DNA of 52,486 nt from Janthinobacterium sp. FW305-129 (lineage in GTDB: Bacteria > Pseudomonadota > Gammaproteobacteria > Burkholderiales > Burkholderiaceae_D). The position numbers and the translations under genes are program-made. The stretch is taken from positions 1 through 52,486 of the forward strand of contig NZ_JACYMM010000020.1 in assembly GCF_020858115.1 (NCBI RefSeq). Direction: 5' to 3'. How positions within the stretch are numbered: the first letter of the stretch is position 1; every line of letters begins with the position of its first letter. Of the stretch, positions 40,264 to 49,072 are shown piece after piece. The notes beneath the pieces are model-generated. The model was not told where the DNA came from. It did no database searches and saw only the letters and a program-made list of their open reading frames with translations.

Positions 40264-40446
40264 TTCAGGAGTTCTTGTAAAAACAGGCACAGCAATGTTA
40301 CCGGGCTATGGGATGTGTATCTTGAAGAACCTGGCAATGGATCATTCCGTACAAAAGCCAATTTGAAATATGCCAATGCAGAGGCCGAATGGATGGCGCA
40401 GCTGGAAAAGCGTTGGCGCGAGGAAGACCGGGAAAAATCGAAATAG
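40264..40446 (+). pseudogene. Orphan C-terminal gene fragment before the terminator
   Basis: This frame is open from after a TAA at 40261 to TAG at 40444-40446 with no credible start. It reads ...VTGLWDVYLEEPGNGSFRTK then KANLKYANAEAEWMAQLEKR and ends in a charged tail. The codon use is GC-rich and gene-like, so it looks like the 3' end of a lost gene, perhaps another immunity lipoprotein. Confidence 0.45.
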
Positions 40447-40459
40447 GACTGCGCCAGGC

Positions 40460-40500
40460 AAAAAACTGAACACCCTGGCGGCAGATACGCCGCCAGGGTG
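40460..40500 (-). terminator. Intrinsic terminator of the leftward T6SS operon
   Basis: CACCCTGGCGGC (40471-40482) and GCCGCCAGGGTG (40489-40500) form a perfect 12-bp stem with a 6-nt loop. On the minus strand the stem is followed after five bases by six T's (A-run at 40460-40465). It lies 12 bp beyond the tssA stop and ends the operon from the M15 peptidase to tssA. Confidence 0.85.
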
Positions 40501-40512
40501 CGAGTAGCGGTT

Positions 40513-41559
40513 TCAGCCATTCTCGGGCGGCTGTACGCCCAGCAGTTCTTCGATATGCGCCAGCGAACTGGCGTCCTTGACCACCGAGCGCAACCAGCTG
40601 TGCAAGTCCTGGTCGGCGGCATTGGCGGCCTTGTCGGCAAAATACGAGACGGGGCTGTGCGGTTCGCTACGGCGGAAGAACTGCGCCACGGCGCGCAATT
40701 GCTCGATCGCCTGCGCGCGCGTGGCGATGGCGCCCGGTGGGCCGGCCGGGATCGCCGGCATGGCAGGCGCCATCGTGCTTGCGGCAGCGGCTGCTCCGCT
40801 CGCCGCGACAGGGACGGCGGCAGGCGTCACGCCGGCACTGGCTGGCATCACGCGCAGCATCGCTTCGACGGCTTCGCGCGCCGTGGAAAAGGCCGGGCTG
40901 TCGTTGCCCAGCCGGGCGTCGACGACTCTTTCGAGCTTGCGCAGCGCTTCCAGGCAATCTTGCGCGTCGACGGCGAAGCTGGCGCAGAAGGCGGCCGAGT
41001 TGTTGCGCCGCGCCGCTTCCATGTCGGACAACTTGACGCCCTCATGCGGCCTGACCGAATCGCCCACGCCGGCCTGGCGCCGCGCGGTCTCGAAATCGAT
41101 GGTGGAAAAGGCGCCTCCCGGGCCGCCCGTGAGGGGCACCTCGCGCAGCAGCGTTGGGATGCGCGAGAGTATCCAGCTCAGGTTGCCGATGCGCTGCTCC
41201 TGGTCGCCGTCTTCCGCTTCCGGAAACAGGCCCCGGTCCCAGAACTTTTCGCACAGCCCCGCCAGCACGAGCAAGCCTTCGGCCATGCCGCGCAGGTGAT
41301 AGCGCTTGGCGCCCGCTTCAGTCAGCCAGACCGCCAGGCGCAGATCCTTGCTGCTGCCGGCAAGCAGGCCGGCGCAGCTGCGCACGACGAAGTCCCAGTC
41401 GGCTTCCTTCAGGTCGGCGACCCATTCGCCCTGGTCGAGCGAGGGGTCGTCGAACTTGCGCGCCAACGTGATGGCGTCGAGCTCGGGCGAGAACGCCAGA
41501 TCCACGCCCGCCGGTTGTTCATTGCTGATCGGAAGTAATAGCTGTTCGGCTGAAAACAT
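40513..41559 (-). CDS. tssA: T6SS cap/baseplate protein TssA (ImpA N-terminal family)
   Basis: 348 residues from the ATG at 41559 (MFSAEQLLLPISNEQPAGVD). The ImpA-N domain shows GVDLAFSPELDAITLARKFD, DWDFVVRSCAGLLAGSSKDL, LAVWLTEAGAKRY and GLLVLAGLCEKFWDRGLFPE. A Pro/Ala-rich hinge (about 225-275) and a C-terminal helical domain with RAQAIEQLRAVAQFFRRSEP follow. It is the short type of TssA, which primes sheath and tube assembly at the baseplate. An upstream in-frame ATG at 41637 would extend into the OmpA-family gene and is less likely. It is the last gene of the leftward operon. Confidence 0.95.
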   Translation of the reverse strand: MFSAEQLLLPISNEQPAGVDLAFSPELDAITLARKFDDPSLDQGEWVADLKEADWDFVVRSCAGLLAGSSKDLRLAVWLTEAGAKRYHLRGMAEGLLVLAGLCEKFWDRGLFPEAEDGDQEQRIGNLSWILSRIPTLLREVPLTGGPGGAFSTIDFETARRQAGVGDSVRPHEGVKLSDMEAARRNNSAAFCASFAVDAQDCLEALRKLERVVDARLGNDSPAFSTAREAVEAMLRVMPASAGVTPAAVPVAASGAAAAASTMAPAMPAIPAGPPGAIATRAQAIEQLRAVAQFFRRSEPHSPVSYFADKAANAADQDLHSWLRSVVKDASSLAHIEELLGVQPPENG

Positions 41560-41578
41560 GTGGTCCTCTGATAGATGG

Positions 41579-42373
41579 TTATTGCGCCATGCGAAATTCA
41601 ATGCGCCGGTTGCGGGCGCGCCCGTCCGCCGTGTCATTGCTGGCGATCGGCCGGTCGGAGCCCTGGCCCGACGCCGTCAGCAGTTCGCTGTGGATGCCCT
41701 TCGACGCCAGGTAGAATTTGACGGCCTCGGCCCGCGCCTGGCTCAGGCTCTGGTTACTGGCGCGCAAGCCCTGGTTGTCGGTATGGCCGATGATTTCCAC
41801 TTTGCGGCCGGCCAGCTTTTGCATGGCCGCCGCCATTTCATCGAGGATGGCGCGGCCCGATGCCGTCAGCATGGTCTTGCCGCTTTCAAATTCGATGGTG
41901 CGGTTGGCCAGGGTGGTGTCGAGCACGCCTTGCTCGCTGGCCGACACGCGCAGGCCGTTGTTGACGGTGTAGGTGGGGTTGAGGCTGGTGGCGATATCGC
42001 TGGCGATCTTTTGCCGCTGCGCCTCGTTGGCCACCTCGCCGCGCACGCTGACGACGCTGCCGTCGATCTTCAGCTGGCCGCGGCTGATCTGCTTGAGATT
42101 GGGTGACAGCAACTTTTGCACATAGGCGTTCCAGTTGGCGGGCAACACCACCTGGCCCACCGCGATCTGGTCGACCACCTTGTCGGCGCCGTACAGTTCG
42201 CGCAGGCGCACCAGTACGGCGGCCTTGCTTGCTTCGTCGGGCACGGTGCCGCTGGCCAGCACCTGGCCTGGCTGCGGCGTGGCGGCCGTGGGTATCGATA
42301 GGGGCGCTTGCGCTGAAGCGGACATGGCGGCCAGCGCCATGCCGAGGAAGAGAACGATCCGGGATATGCGCAT
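41579..42373 (-). CDS. T6SS-associated OmpA-family peptidoglycan-binding protein
   Basis: 264 residues with a signal peptide ending near SASA (about 22). A BON-like middle region (ISRGQLKIDGSVVSVRGEVA) precedes an OmpA/MotB domain (about 150-264) with IEFESGKTMLTASGRAILDE, GRKVEIIGHTDNQGLRASNQ, a SQARAEAV helix and GRARNRRIEF. No lipobox, so it is predicted periplasmic. It probably ties the TssJ/L/M membrane complex to the cell wall, a role fused to TssL in other systems. It starts 2 bp after the tagF stop. Confidence 0.9.
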   Translation of the reverse strand: MRISRIVLFLGMALAAMSASAQAPLSIPTAATPQPGQVLASGTVPDEASKAAVLVRLRELYGADKVVDQIAVGQVVLPANWNAYVQKLLSPNLKQISRGQLKIDGSVVSVRGEVANEAQRQKIASDIATSLNPTYTVNNGLRVSASEQGVLDTTLANRTIEFESGKTMLTASGRAILDEMAAAMQKLAGRKVEIIGHTDNQGLRASNQSLSQARAEAVKFYLASKGIHSELLTASGQGSDRPIASNDTADGRARNRRIEFRMAQ

Positions 42374-42375
42374 GG

Positions 42376-43356
42376 TCAGGTTCCGATAAAGGCGGCGCGC
42401 AAGGAGTCGTGCGCCGATTTGAGCGAGAGGTTGGCTTGCGCCAGATAGGTCGACACTTTCTTGATCGCATAGTCGCTGCCGACCTGTTCTTCGACCCAGT
42501 CCAGGTCGTCGAACGCGATATGGTGATCGAGTGCCGCTTGCGGGTTCATCAGCACATGCAGGGTCTGCGCCGAGGCGCCGGAAAAGCCCAGCACCAGCGT
42601 CTGGCGGCCGCGCAGCCGGGTGATGAACAGCGCCAGCTCGAAGTCGGCGCGCGCCAGGAACGGCGTGATCAGGTGCATCCAGAACGCCGCCACCATGTTG
42701 CGGTACAGCGGATCGGCCGGCAGCGGCAGTTCCAGGCTTTTCTCGAGCCGGCTGGAACTGCTGGCCATCACCGGCTGCAGCAGCAGGCCCAGCGCCAGCA
42801 GCACTTGCCGCACCGTGCCCGTGAAGCCGGTCGGCGCCAACAGCGCGTCGAGTTCGCCCACGGTCTGCATGTCGAGAAAATCGTTGAAGGCGGCTTCATA
42901 GGCGGCGGCGCGCAGGTCGACGTCGATGCTGGCATGCGTGGCCGCCTGCAGCGCGTTGCCCGCATCGGGGCCGCGCATGTCGTTGCTGAGCGCCTCGAAA
43001 CGGTTCCACAGGCGCGACAGCACCAGCGGACTGCTGGCGACAAACGCGGCCGGATGGTCCACTTCCATGGTGCTCATCATCAGGAAGGGAAAACGGCGCG
43101 ACGAGGCATCGCTGCTGGCTGCGATATGGCCGGCGATGGCGCGCCCCCGGCGCGGGCCGATAAAGGCGAAATGCATGGGCGGCAGCGCATCGTAGGTCAG
43201 CTTCCAGCGCGCGTCGGCGCTGAGCAGGTCCATCGCCTGCGCCAGCCAGTCGTCGAGGATCTTCAGCAGGGCCGGGTTGTCACTGGCCTTGACGAAGTCG
43301 CCGCGGCTGGGCAGCTTGCCGAAATAGCCGATCGGGGTGGCGGTGGTGCGGCTCAT
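42376..43356 (-). CDS. tagF: T6SS accessory regulator TagF (ImpM)
   Basis: 326 residues from the ATG at 43356, which overlaps the tssM stop (ATGA). GYFGKLPSRGDFVKA near the N-terminus is the TagF signature; later come RRFPFLMMSTME and a long C-terminal domain with GFSGASAQTLHVLMNPQAAL. In other bacteria TagF is a post-translational repressor of T6SS assembly acting on Fha or on membrane-complex proteins. No Fha, PpkA or PppA gene is in the window, so its target here is unclear. An in-frame ATG at 43737 would lie inside tssM and is not used. Confidence 0.94.
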   Translation of the reverse strand: MSRTTATPIGYFGKLPSRGDFVKASDNPALLKILDDWLAQAMDLLSADARWKLTYDALPPMHFAFIGPRRGRAIAGHIAASSDASSRRFPFLMMSTMEVDHPAAFVASSPLVLSRLWNRFEALSNDMRGPDAGNALQAATHASIDVDLRAAAYEAAFNDFLDMQTVGELDALLAPTGFTGTVRQVLLALGLLLQPVMASSSSRLEKSLELPLPADPLYRNMVAAFWMHLITPFLARADFELALFITRLRGRQTLVLGFSGASAQTLHVLMNPQAALDHHIAFDDLDWVEEQVGSDYAIKKVSTYLAQANLSLKSAHDSLRAAFIGT

Positions 43357-46300
43357 GGCACGGCGGCGGCATTGGCCGCGATGGCGCTGGCAGGGGCTGC
43401 CGGCGCGGGGGTGTTGACGGCCGGTACGCTCTGGGCCACGCTTTCCGGCAGCTTCAGGCCGCGGAAGCCCGCAGCGCCCGAGGCGGTGCTCGGCGCGGCG
43501 GCTGGCGCCGGCGTGGCGACGATCTTCAGGTTGGCCGCCACGGTCACGCCGCTGTTTTCCCAGCTCAGTTCGAATACGCCGCCATCCTTGCGCTTGCGCT
43601 TGGCTGAATCGATCATTTTCTTCAGGCCGAAATGGCCAGGTTCGTTGAGCAACACGACCGTGCGGCCTTCCGGCGTGATGGCGCTGATGCGCGCGCCGGG
43701 CGTGCCTTGCGGATTCGGCCAGACCATATGGATCCACGGCTGCGGCTGGCCGCGCCAGCGCAGGGCCTGGCCATCGATCTCGATCGTGTACTCGGTGGCG
43801 CCGCTGGCGGCCAGCGCCTGCAGGTCGAAACGCGTTTGCGCTTCGCCGGCGCCGGCCGCCGTGGCCACGCCGTTGGCGCTGAGCGGAGCGATCCAGCCGG
43901 GGAAGCTGGCTACCACGGACGGCGCCAGGCCGATGCCCATGTTGGCCCAGGTCTTGGCGCTGAGTGAATCGCCACGGCGCACCACCAGCGGGCCGATGGT
44001 GGTATTGAAGAACTTGGCGATGCTGCCTTCCGGTCCGAACACCTGGCCGATGTCGGCATTGCTGGCCTCGCTACCGGAGGCGGGCGAGAACGGATACTTG
44101 GGCGCCAGGGTTTTCTGGAACGGTTCAAGCACCTGCGCCAGCCAGACCTTGTTGATTTCCGTTTCGGTCGGCTTGATGATGACGGCAAACGTCTGCATCA
44201 GCGGGCGCACCAGCAGCGGCCGGATCGCCTGCTTTTGCCCGTCGGTCATGCCGGTCAGCATCTGTTCATCCACGTATTTGAGCGCATCGGCCAGTTCCGA
44301 GCCGGTGCCGTCGAGCGTCTGCTGCATGAATTGCTTGGCGCCGGGACCCGTATCGCCCTGGTTCTTGATCTGGTTGAAGCGGGCGCGCAGCTTCGATAGC
44401 GCTTCCATGTAGCCGCGCATCAGCGAAGCGTCCTTGTCCTTGGTCACCACCAGGCGGGCGACGCCGGAAAACTCGCGGCCTACCGGCCCCATCGGCAAGG
44501 CGCCGGCGGCCGCTGCCCCCGTGCCGACGTTGACGTTGATGCCCGAGGGTTTCTGGCGCAGGATGGTTTCCTTGAACCACCCTATCACGCCGCGCTGGGC
44601 GCGCTGCAAGCCCTGGCCCAGCAGCGACGGGTTGTCCCACGAGGTTTCCTTGTACACGGTTTCGATCAGCTTGTTGATCGGCGAGGTTTGCGGATCGCCG
44701 AGCCGGTTCATGGCCGCCGCCGCGTTGTCGAAGCCATTCAACTCGCGGATGCTGACACCCTGGATGAATTTCTGCCATTCCCTGGCGTAGTCCGTCTTGT
44801 ACAGTTCGACCAGCGCTTTCTGGATCTGCTCCGGGCTGCCTTCGAGGGTCAGGTCGTCCTTCGAGGCCGTTTTCAGCACCCAGTCGGCGCTTTGCAGTTC
44901 GCGGTTGGCCGCCTCCTGGAAGGCTTGCTGTATGAATTGTTCCCAGGCGTCGCGCGTGAAGGTGCCGGGAATGGCGTAGCTGCCCAGCACCAGTTCCTTG
45001 TCCTGCTCGCCGACGATGCGCGCCACCGTCATCGAGGCGAAGCGCGTGGCCGCGCGCGCCTTGACGTCGGCGTACACGCGCTCGCGCGCCGGCATGCCCC
45101 GCACTACGCGGCGCAGGCTATCGCGCGACTGGTCGACCAGCGCCAGCTTGCTGTCGATCCGTGGCCATGACGGGTCGTTGATCTGGGTCAGATAAAACGA
45201 AATCATGCGTTCGGCGCTGCGTATCATCTGTTCGCGCGGCATGCTGCCGCGGTTGCTGTCGAGCCAGACTCTCCAGAAGCGGGTCAGCTGGTCGTTCAAG
45301 TGGCTCGCTTCGGCGCGCGACTTGTCGCTCAGCATCAAATAGGTTTTCAGCGCGTTATACGCGTCTTCCACATTCGCCGGCGAGGCATCCTTGAACTGCT
45401 GCGCACCGAGGTTGACGGCGGCGGCCGTGGCTGGCGGCGCGGCGGCAGGGGCGCTGGCCAAGGCCGGCGTCGGGGTGGCGGCCACCGGCGTGGCCAGGGT
45501 GCCGGCCGGCGCGGGCAGGGTGGCTGCCGCGCTGGCCGATACCGCGCCCGACTGCGGCGTGCTGGCCATCGGCTGCAAGTGGCTGGCGCCGGCGTTGACT
45601 TCGGCCAGGAAGGCTTCCAGCGATTGCGCCACCGGGCTGAGCATCACTTCACGCACGCCCGAGAAATACTCCTCGCGCAGCTTGCGCTCCAGCAGATCCC
45701 CCTGGTACAGCCCCAGGCCCAGCGAGACGGGGCGGCTGTTGCGGTAGGAATCGAGCTGCTCGATCCGGTCCTGCAGGATTTCCAGTGCTTCGAAGCGCGA
45801 TTGCAGGTCGAGGCGCTTGTCCTGCACCTTGATCGCCTGGTCCAGGTCGGCCTGCACATTGGCCACCAGCTGGCGGTTGGCCATGTAGGACCAGCTCCAG
45901 CCGGCCAGCGCCAGGCCCACCAGCGCGGTGGCGGCAAAGAAGGTGGCGTAGCGCAGGCGGGTCTTGGCTGGACTGGCGTACTGGGCCACCAGTTCCTTGT
46001 CGGCAAAGATCACCTTGCGGAACAGATTGAGCAGGAAATAGCCATGCTGGTCCTGCACCGCATTGTGTTGCTGCGGCTGCAATTTCAAGTCGAAGCGCTG
46101 CGCCACGCGTTCCGACGAGGCCGATACCGACGCGCCTTCCTGCAGCGCGCTGGTGAAATAAAAGCCGCGCATGACGGGCTTGAACTGGAACGGGTTTTCC
46201 TCGAACAGGGTGGCGATGAAGGCGCGCAGCGACCCCTTGATCGCGCTGAATTCGAGCGGGAAGGTGAAGACGCCCGGCGGCATGCGTTCGTTCTGCTGCA

Positions 46301-47261
46301 GCGCCATGCTGGCCAGGCTCAGCTCTTTCAAGCCGTCATACAGCTCGTCGAAACGCTGGTCGAACTGTGCCAGCACGTCCTGTTTGGAACTGGTCTGGCT
46401 GTAGGGCAGGGTGGCGCCCCATACCCGGTCGCGTTCGCCGCGTTCCGTGTCCTGGAAAAATTCGTTGAAACCGGTAATCAGGTCGGCCTTGGTGAACACC
46501 ACGTAGACGGGCGCGTGCACTTCCAGTTTTTCCGTCAGCTCCTGCACCCGCTGGCGCAGGTTCTTGGCCAGGTTGATGGCGAATTCGGGCCGGCTGCCCG
46601 TCAGTTCGGCAATGCTGACGGCGATGATGATGCCGTTGATCGGCGCGCGCTTGCGGTGTTTTTTCAGCAGCGACAGAAAGCCGAACCATTCGGCGCGGTC
46701 TTCGTCGTTGACGGAATAGCGGCCCGCCGTGTCGAGCAGGATGCCGTCGGTGGTGAAGAACCAGTCGCAATTGCGGGTACCGCCGATGCCTTGCACGATC
46801 TTGCTGTCGGCAAACGGAAACTGCAGGCCGGAATTGGCGATCGCCGTGCTCTTGCCGGCCGCCGGATTGCCGATGATCATATACCAGGGCAATTCATACA
46901 GGGCCGCGTCGCCCGACAGCTGGCCCAGCTTGGAGGTCTTGATGGTGCTGATCGCCTCGAGCATGCGCTTGCGGATGGCTTCGGTTTCTTCGCGCTGGGC
47001 GGGCCCGGCCTTGGGCGCCGCGCCGGCTGTCTGCTGTTCCAGCATGCCGCCGAACCGGGCGGCATCGCGCTGGCGGCGCCTGCGCTGCAGCCACCAGACC
47101 ACGCTGGCGACCAGCAGGACCAGCGCCAGTGGCGGCACGATCCATACCAGCGGCCATTGAAAGATGACGGCGCAACTGGCCAGCAGCGCGGCCAGCGCCA
47201 CGAAGCCGATGGCGAACAGGCTGAAACGGGTAGTAATGGAATGCCAGAATCGTTGCATCAT
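43353..47261 (-). CDS. tssM: T6SS inner-membrane protein TssM (IcmF)
   Basis: 1302 residues from the ATG at 47261 (a second ATG follows at 47258); an in-frame ATG at 47348 would overlap the upstream gene. Two N-terminal membrane segments (about 15-60) precede a cytoplasmic NTPase-like domain with Walker A GNPAAGKST (131-139) and DWFFTTDGILLDTAGRYS. A third membrane segment lies near 450, then a long periplasmic part with an Ala/Pro-rich insert and the C-terminal beta domain (GHFGLKKMIDSAKRKRKDGG). TssM forms the envelope-spanning core with TssL. It lies between the thiolase-like gene and tagF in the leftward operon. Confidence 0.97.
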   Translation of the reverse strand: MMQRFWHSITTRFSLFAIGFVALAALLASCAVIFQWPLVWIVPPLALVLLVASVVWWLQRRRRQRDAARFGGMLEQQTAGAAPKAGPAQREETEAIRKRMLEAISTIKTSKLGQLSGDAALYELPWYMIIGNPAAGKSTAIANSGLQFPFADSKIVQGIGGTRNCDWFFTTDGILLDTAGRYSVNDEDRAEWFGFLSLLKKHRKRAPINGIIIAVSIAELTGSRPEFAINLAKNLRQRVQELTEKLEVHAPVYVVFTKADLITGFNEFFQDTERGERDRVWGATLPYSQTSSKQDVLAQFDQRFDELYDGLKELSLASMALQQNERMPPGVFTFPLEFSAIKGSLRAFIATLFEENPFQFKPVMRGFYFTSALQEGASVSASSERVAQRFDLKLQPQQHNAVQDQHGYFLLNLFRKVIFADKELVAQYASPAKTRLRYATFFAATALVGLALAGWSWSYMANRQLVANVQADLDQAIKVQDKRLDLQSRFEALEILQDRIEQLDSYRNSRPVSLGLGLYQGDLLERKLREEYFSGVREVMLSPVAQSLEAFLAEVNAGASHLQPMASTPQSGAVSASAAATLPAPAGTLATPVAATPTPALASAPAAAPPATAAAVNLGAQQFKDASPANVEDAYNALKTYLMLSDKSRAEASHLNDQLTRFWRVWLDSNRGSMPREQMIRSAERMISFYLTQINDPSWPRIDSKLALVDQSRDSLRRVVRGMPARERVYADVKARAATRFASMTVARIVGEQDKELVLGSYAIPGTFTRDAWEQFIQQAFQEAANRELQSADWVLKTASKDDLTLEGSPEQIQKALVELYKTDYAREWQKFIQGVSIRELNGFDNAAAAMNRLGDPQTSPINKLIETVYKETSWDNPSLLGQGLQRAQRGVIGWFKETILRQKPSGINVNVGTGAAAAGALPMGPVGREFSGVARLVVTKDKDASLMRGYMEALSKLRARFNQIKNQGDTGPGAKQFMQQTLDGTGSELADALKYVDEQMLTGMTDGQKQAIRPLLVRPLMQTFAVIIKPTETEINKVWLAQVLEPFQKTLAPKYPFSPASGSEASNADIGQVFGPEGSIAKFFNTTIGPLVVRRGDSLSAKTWANMGIGLAPSVVASFPGWIAPLSANGVATAAGAGEAQTRFDLQALAASGATEYTIEIDGQALRWRGQPQPWIHMVWPNPQGTPGARISAITPEGRTVVLLNEPGHFGLKKMIDSAKRKRKDGGVFELSWENSGVTVAANLKIVATPAPAAAPSTASGAAGFRGLKLPESVAQSVPAVNTPAPAAPASAIAANAAAVP

Positions 47262-47304
47262 AGTATGAGGGGCGAGAGGTTGATAGGCATGGTGGAAGGA
47301 GGGG

Positions 47305-48756
47305 TCATGTCGCGGCCAGGGTTTCAGGGGCAGCGGCAGGAGCGGCATCGGCGGCCGGACCCACCACTACGGCGGCCCGGTGGAAGGCATCGAGGTTGCT
47401 CAGGCATAGCACCTGGCTGGCATTCTCGGCCGCCTCGTGCCGCGCCAGCACCAGAGCCGCCAGGGTGGCCACCTGGCCGCTCTGGCCGCAGGCCGCCGAC
47501 ACGCTCAGTACGTCATTGCTGAGGTCGATATCGGGCAGCAGCGTGCCTGCATTGTTCATCAGTTCGATCATGCGGCTGGAGCGCTGGTCGGCATCGGCGT
47601 ACAGCCGCGTGATCGCGGCCGGGGCGACGGACGCGGCCGACATCGCCTTGCCGCCCAGCTCGGCCAGCAAGCTGGCATCGCCATGGCCGCGGCTGTCCGC
47701 CGACTGGCCGCGCACGGCCGTGCTGGCATGGTGCAGCAGTACCGGCGTGTCGGCCTGCAGCGCCGCCGCCTGGGCCGCGTCGGCCAGCAACAGGCCGGCC
47801 GCGCCTTCGCCGGGAATCTGCCCGCCCGGCTGGCCGGCATTGAACAGCAGGCCGCGCGTAGTCCAGTCATGCACGGTCATCTCGCCGATATGGGAAGCGC
47901 AAGCGAGCACGATGGCCAGGCACGGCACCTCTTGCAAGGCAGCCTGCGTGGCCAGCTGTTCGATCAGCGCCAGCGGCCCGCAGTCGCCGGCCAGGTGCAC
48001 GCTGAGCTTGTCGGACGGCCAGCCTTGCTGTCCCGCTTGCGCGTGCAGCCAGGCGGCGCCCATGTCGCGCTGCGGCTTGTCCCAGTCCGGCGGCAACAGC
48101 AGATGCAGTTGCAGGGTCGGCAGGGCGGCACGCGCGCCCGTTTGCACCGTCTTGTAGCCGTCGAGCGCCGCGTGCATCGCCGCTTCCTGCATCAGTTCAT
48201 TCAATACGCCAGCGCCCAGCGCCAGTGCGCGCAAGTGTTCGGCATCGAAATGCGCTGCCGCGCCCTGCGCCGTAGCGGCAGGACGGGTCCGCAGCCAGTC
48301 GTCCAGCAGTTCCTTCTGGCCCTGTTCATCGAGATCCGCCACGCGGGCGCTCATCACGGGGTAGCCTTGCGCATCGGTCAGCTCCGGATCGAGTTCGGGG
48401 CGCTGCTGCTTGTCCTGCAGCGCGGCCGCCAGTTCCGGCGCCGAGCCGCCACCGGGCATGCGCAGCGCGGCGGCGGCCAGGTGCAGCGGCGCGCGCGGCG
48501 GCGCTTCGATGCCGCCCGCCAGGGCGTCGCTGCCGGCGGCATCGGCCGGCGCCGCTGCCGGCGCGGCTAGCCTGGCCAGCAGTTTCTTGCCCAGCCACCA
48601 GCTGGCGAGCAGCAGCAGCGGCAACGCCAGCATGGTGCCTGTCAGGTCGCCCGTCGACGGCATGCGCATGCTGGTGCGCCAGTACCAGATTGCGCCGCCC
48701 CAGCACAGGGCGAACACGGCCAGTATCAGCAGGCTGCGCCGCAGCCACGGGCGCAT
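47305..48756 (-). CDS. Two-pass membrane protein with thiolase/ketosynthase-like domain (copy 2)
   Basis: 483 residues. Two N-terminal membrane segments (about 7-25 and 38-56) precede an Ala/Pro-rich link and a large soluble domain. GGQIPGEGAAGLLLADA (IPGEG at 314-318) lies at nearly the same position as IPAEG in the paralogue at 36598. CLAIVLACASHIGEM, RLYADADQRSSRMIELMNNA and VSAACGQSGQVATLAALVLA also match ketosynthase-like landmarks. I see no complete Cys-His-His set. It starts 31 bp after the PAAR stop and ends 43 bp before tssM, so it belongs to the leftward T6SS operon. Function unknown; a scaffold at the membrane complex is the most natural guess. Confidence 0.72.
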   Translation of the reverse strand: MRPWLRRSLLILAVFALCWGGAIWYWRTSMRMPSTGDLTGTMLALPLLLLASWWLGKKLLARLAAPAAAPADAAGSDALAGGIEAPPRAPLHLAAAALRMPGGGSAPELAAALQDKQQRPELDPELTDAQGYPVMSARVADLDEQGQKELLDDWLRTRPAATAQGAAAHFDAEHLRALALGAGVLNELMQEAAMHAALDGYKTVQTGARAALPTLQLHLLLPPDWDKPQRDMGAAWLHAQAGQQGWPSDKLSVHLAGDCGPLALIEQLATQAALQEVPCLAIVLACASHIGEMTVHDWTTRGLLFNAGQPGGQIPGEGAAGLLLADAAQAAALQADTPVLLHHASTAVRGQSADSRGHGDASLLAELGGKAMSAASVAPAAITRLYADADQRSSRMIELMNNAGTLLPDIDLSNDVLSVSAACGQSGQVATLAALVLARHEAAENASQVLCLSNLDAFHRAAVVVGPAADAAPAAAPETLAAT

Positions 48757-48787
48757 CAGCGCACTTCCTTGCAGTGGCGGCGGGACG

Positions 48788-49057
48788 TCATAGTTGATCC
48801 GTGGTGGCTTGCTGGCTGGCGATCAGCATCGCGCCACAGCTGGTCTTGTCGCCGTGGCGGGCCACCGGCTTGCCGTCGATGATCCAGCTGGCGTCGCCGC
48901 TGACGATGGGGCAGGTGCCATGGCCCGGCAGGGGGCACGAGACCTTGTCGCCCACGCGCGCGATGCCGATGCCGCCGCTGTCCGTCATCGCCGAGGCCTC
49001 CAGCACGCTGCCGCCATGCGATGTTTTATCGCCCAATCTGATTACGGGACCAGCCAT
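48788..49057 (-). CDS. PAAR-domain spike-tip protein
   Basis: 89 residues: VIRLGDKTSHGGSV, GIGIARVGDKVSCPLPGHG, CPIVSGDASWIIDGKPVARH and HGDKTSCGAMLIAS. It is a free-standing PAAR with no cargo domain and very similar to the PAAR at 36324. It lies between the M15 peptidase and the thiolase-like gene and could cap the third VgrG, which is encoded divergently at 50891. Confidence 0.94.
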   Translation of the reverse strand: MAGPVIRLGDKTSHGGSVLEASAMTDSGGIGIARVGDKVSCPLPGHGTCPIVSGDASWIIDGKPVARHGDKTSCGAMLIASQQATTDQL

Positions 49058-49072
49058 ATGTGTTCCTTCCAG

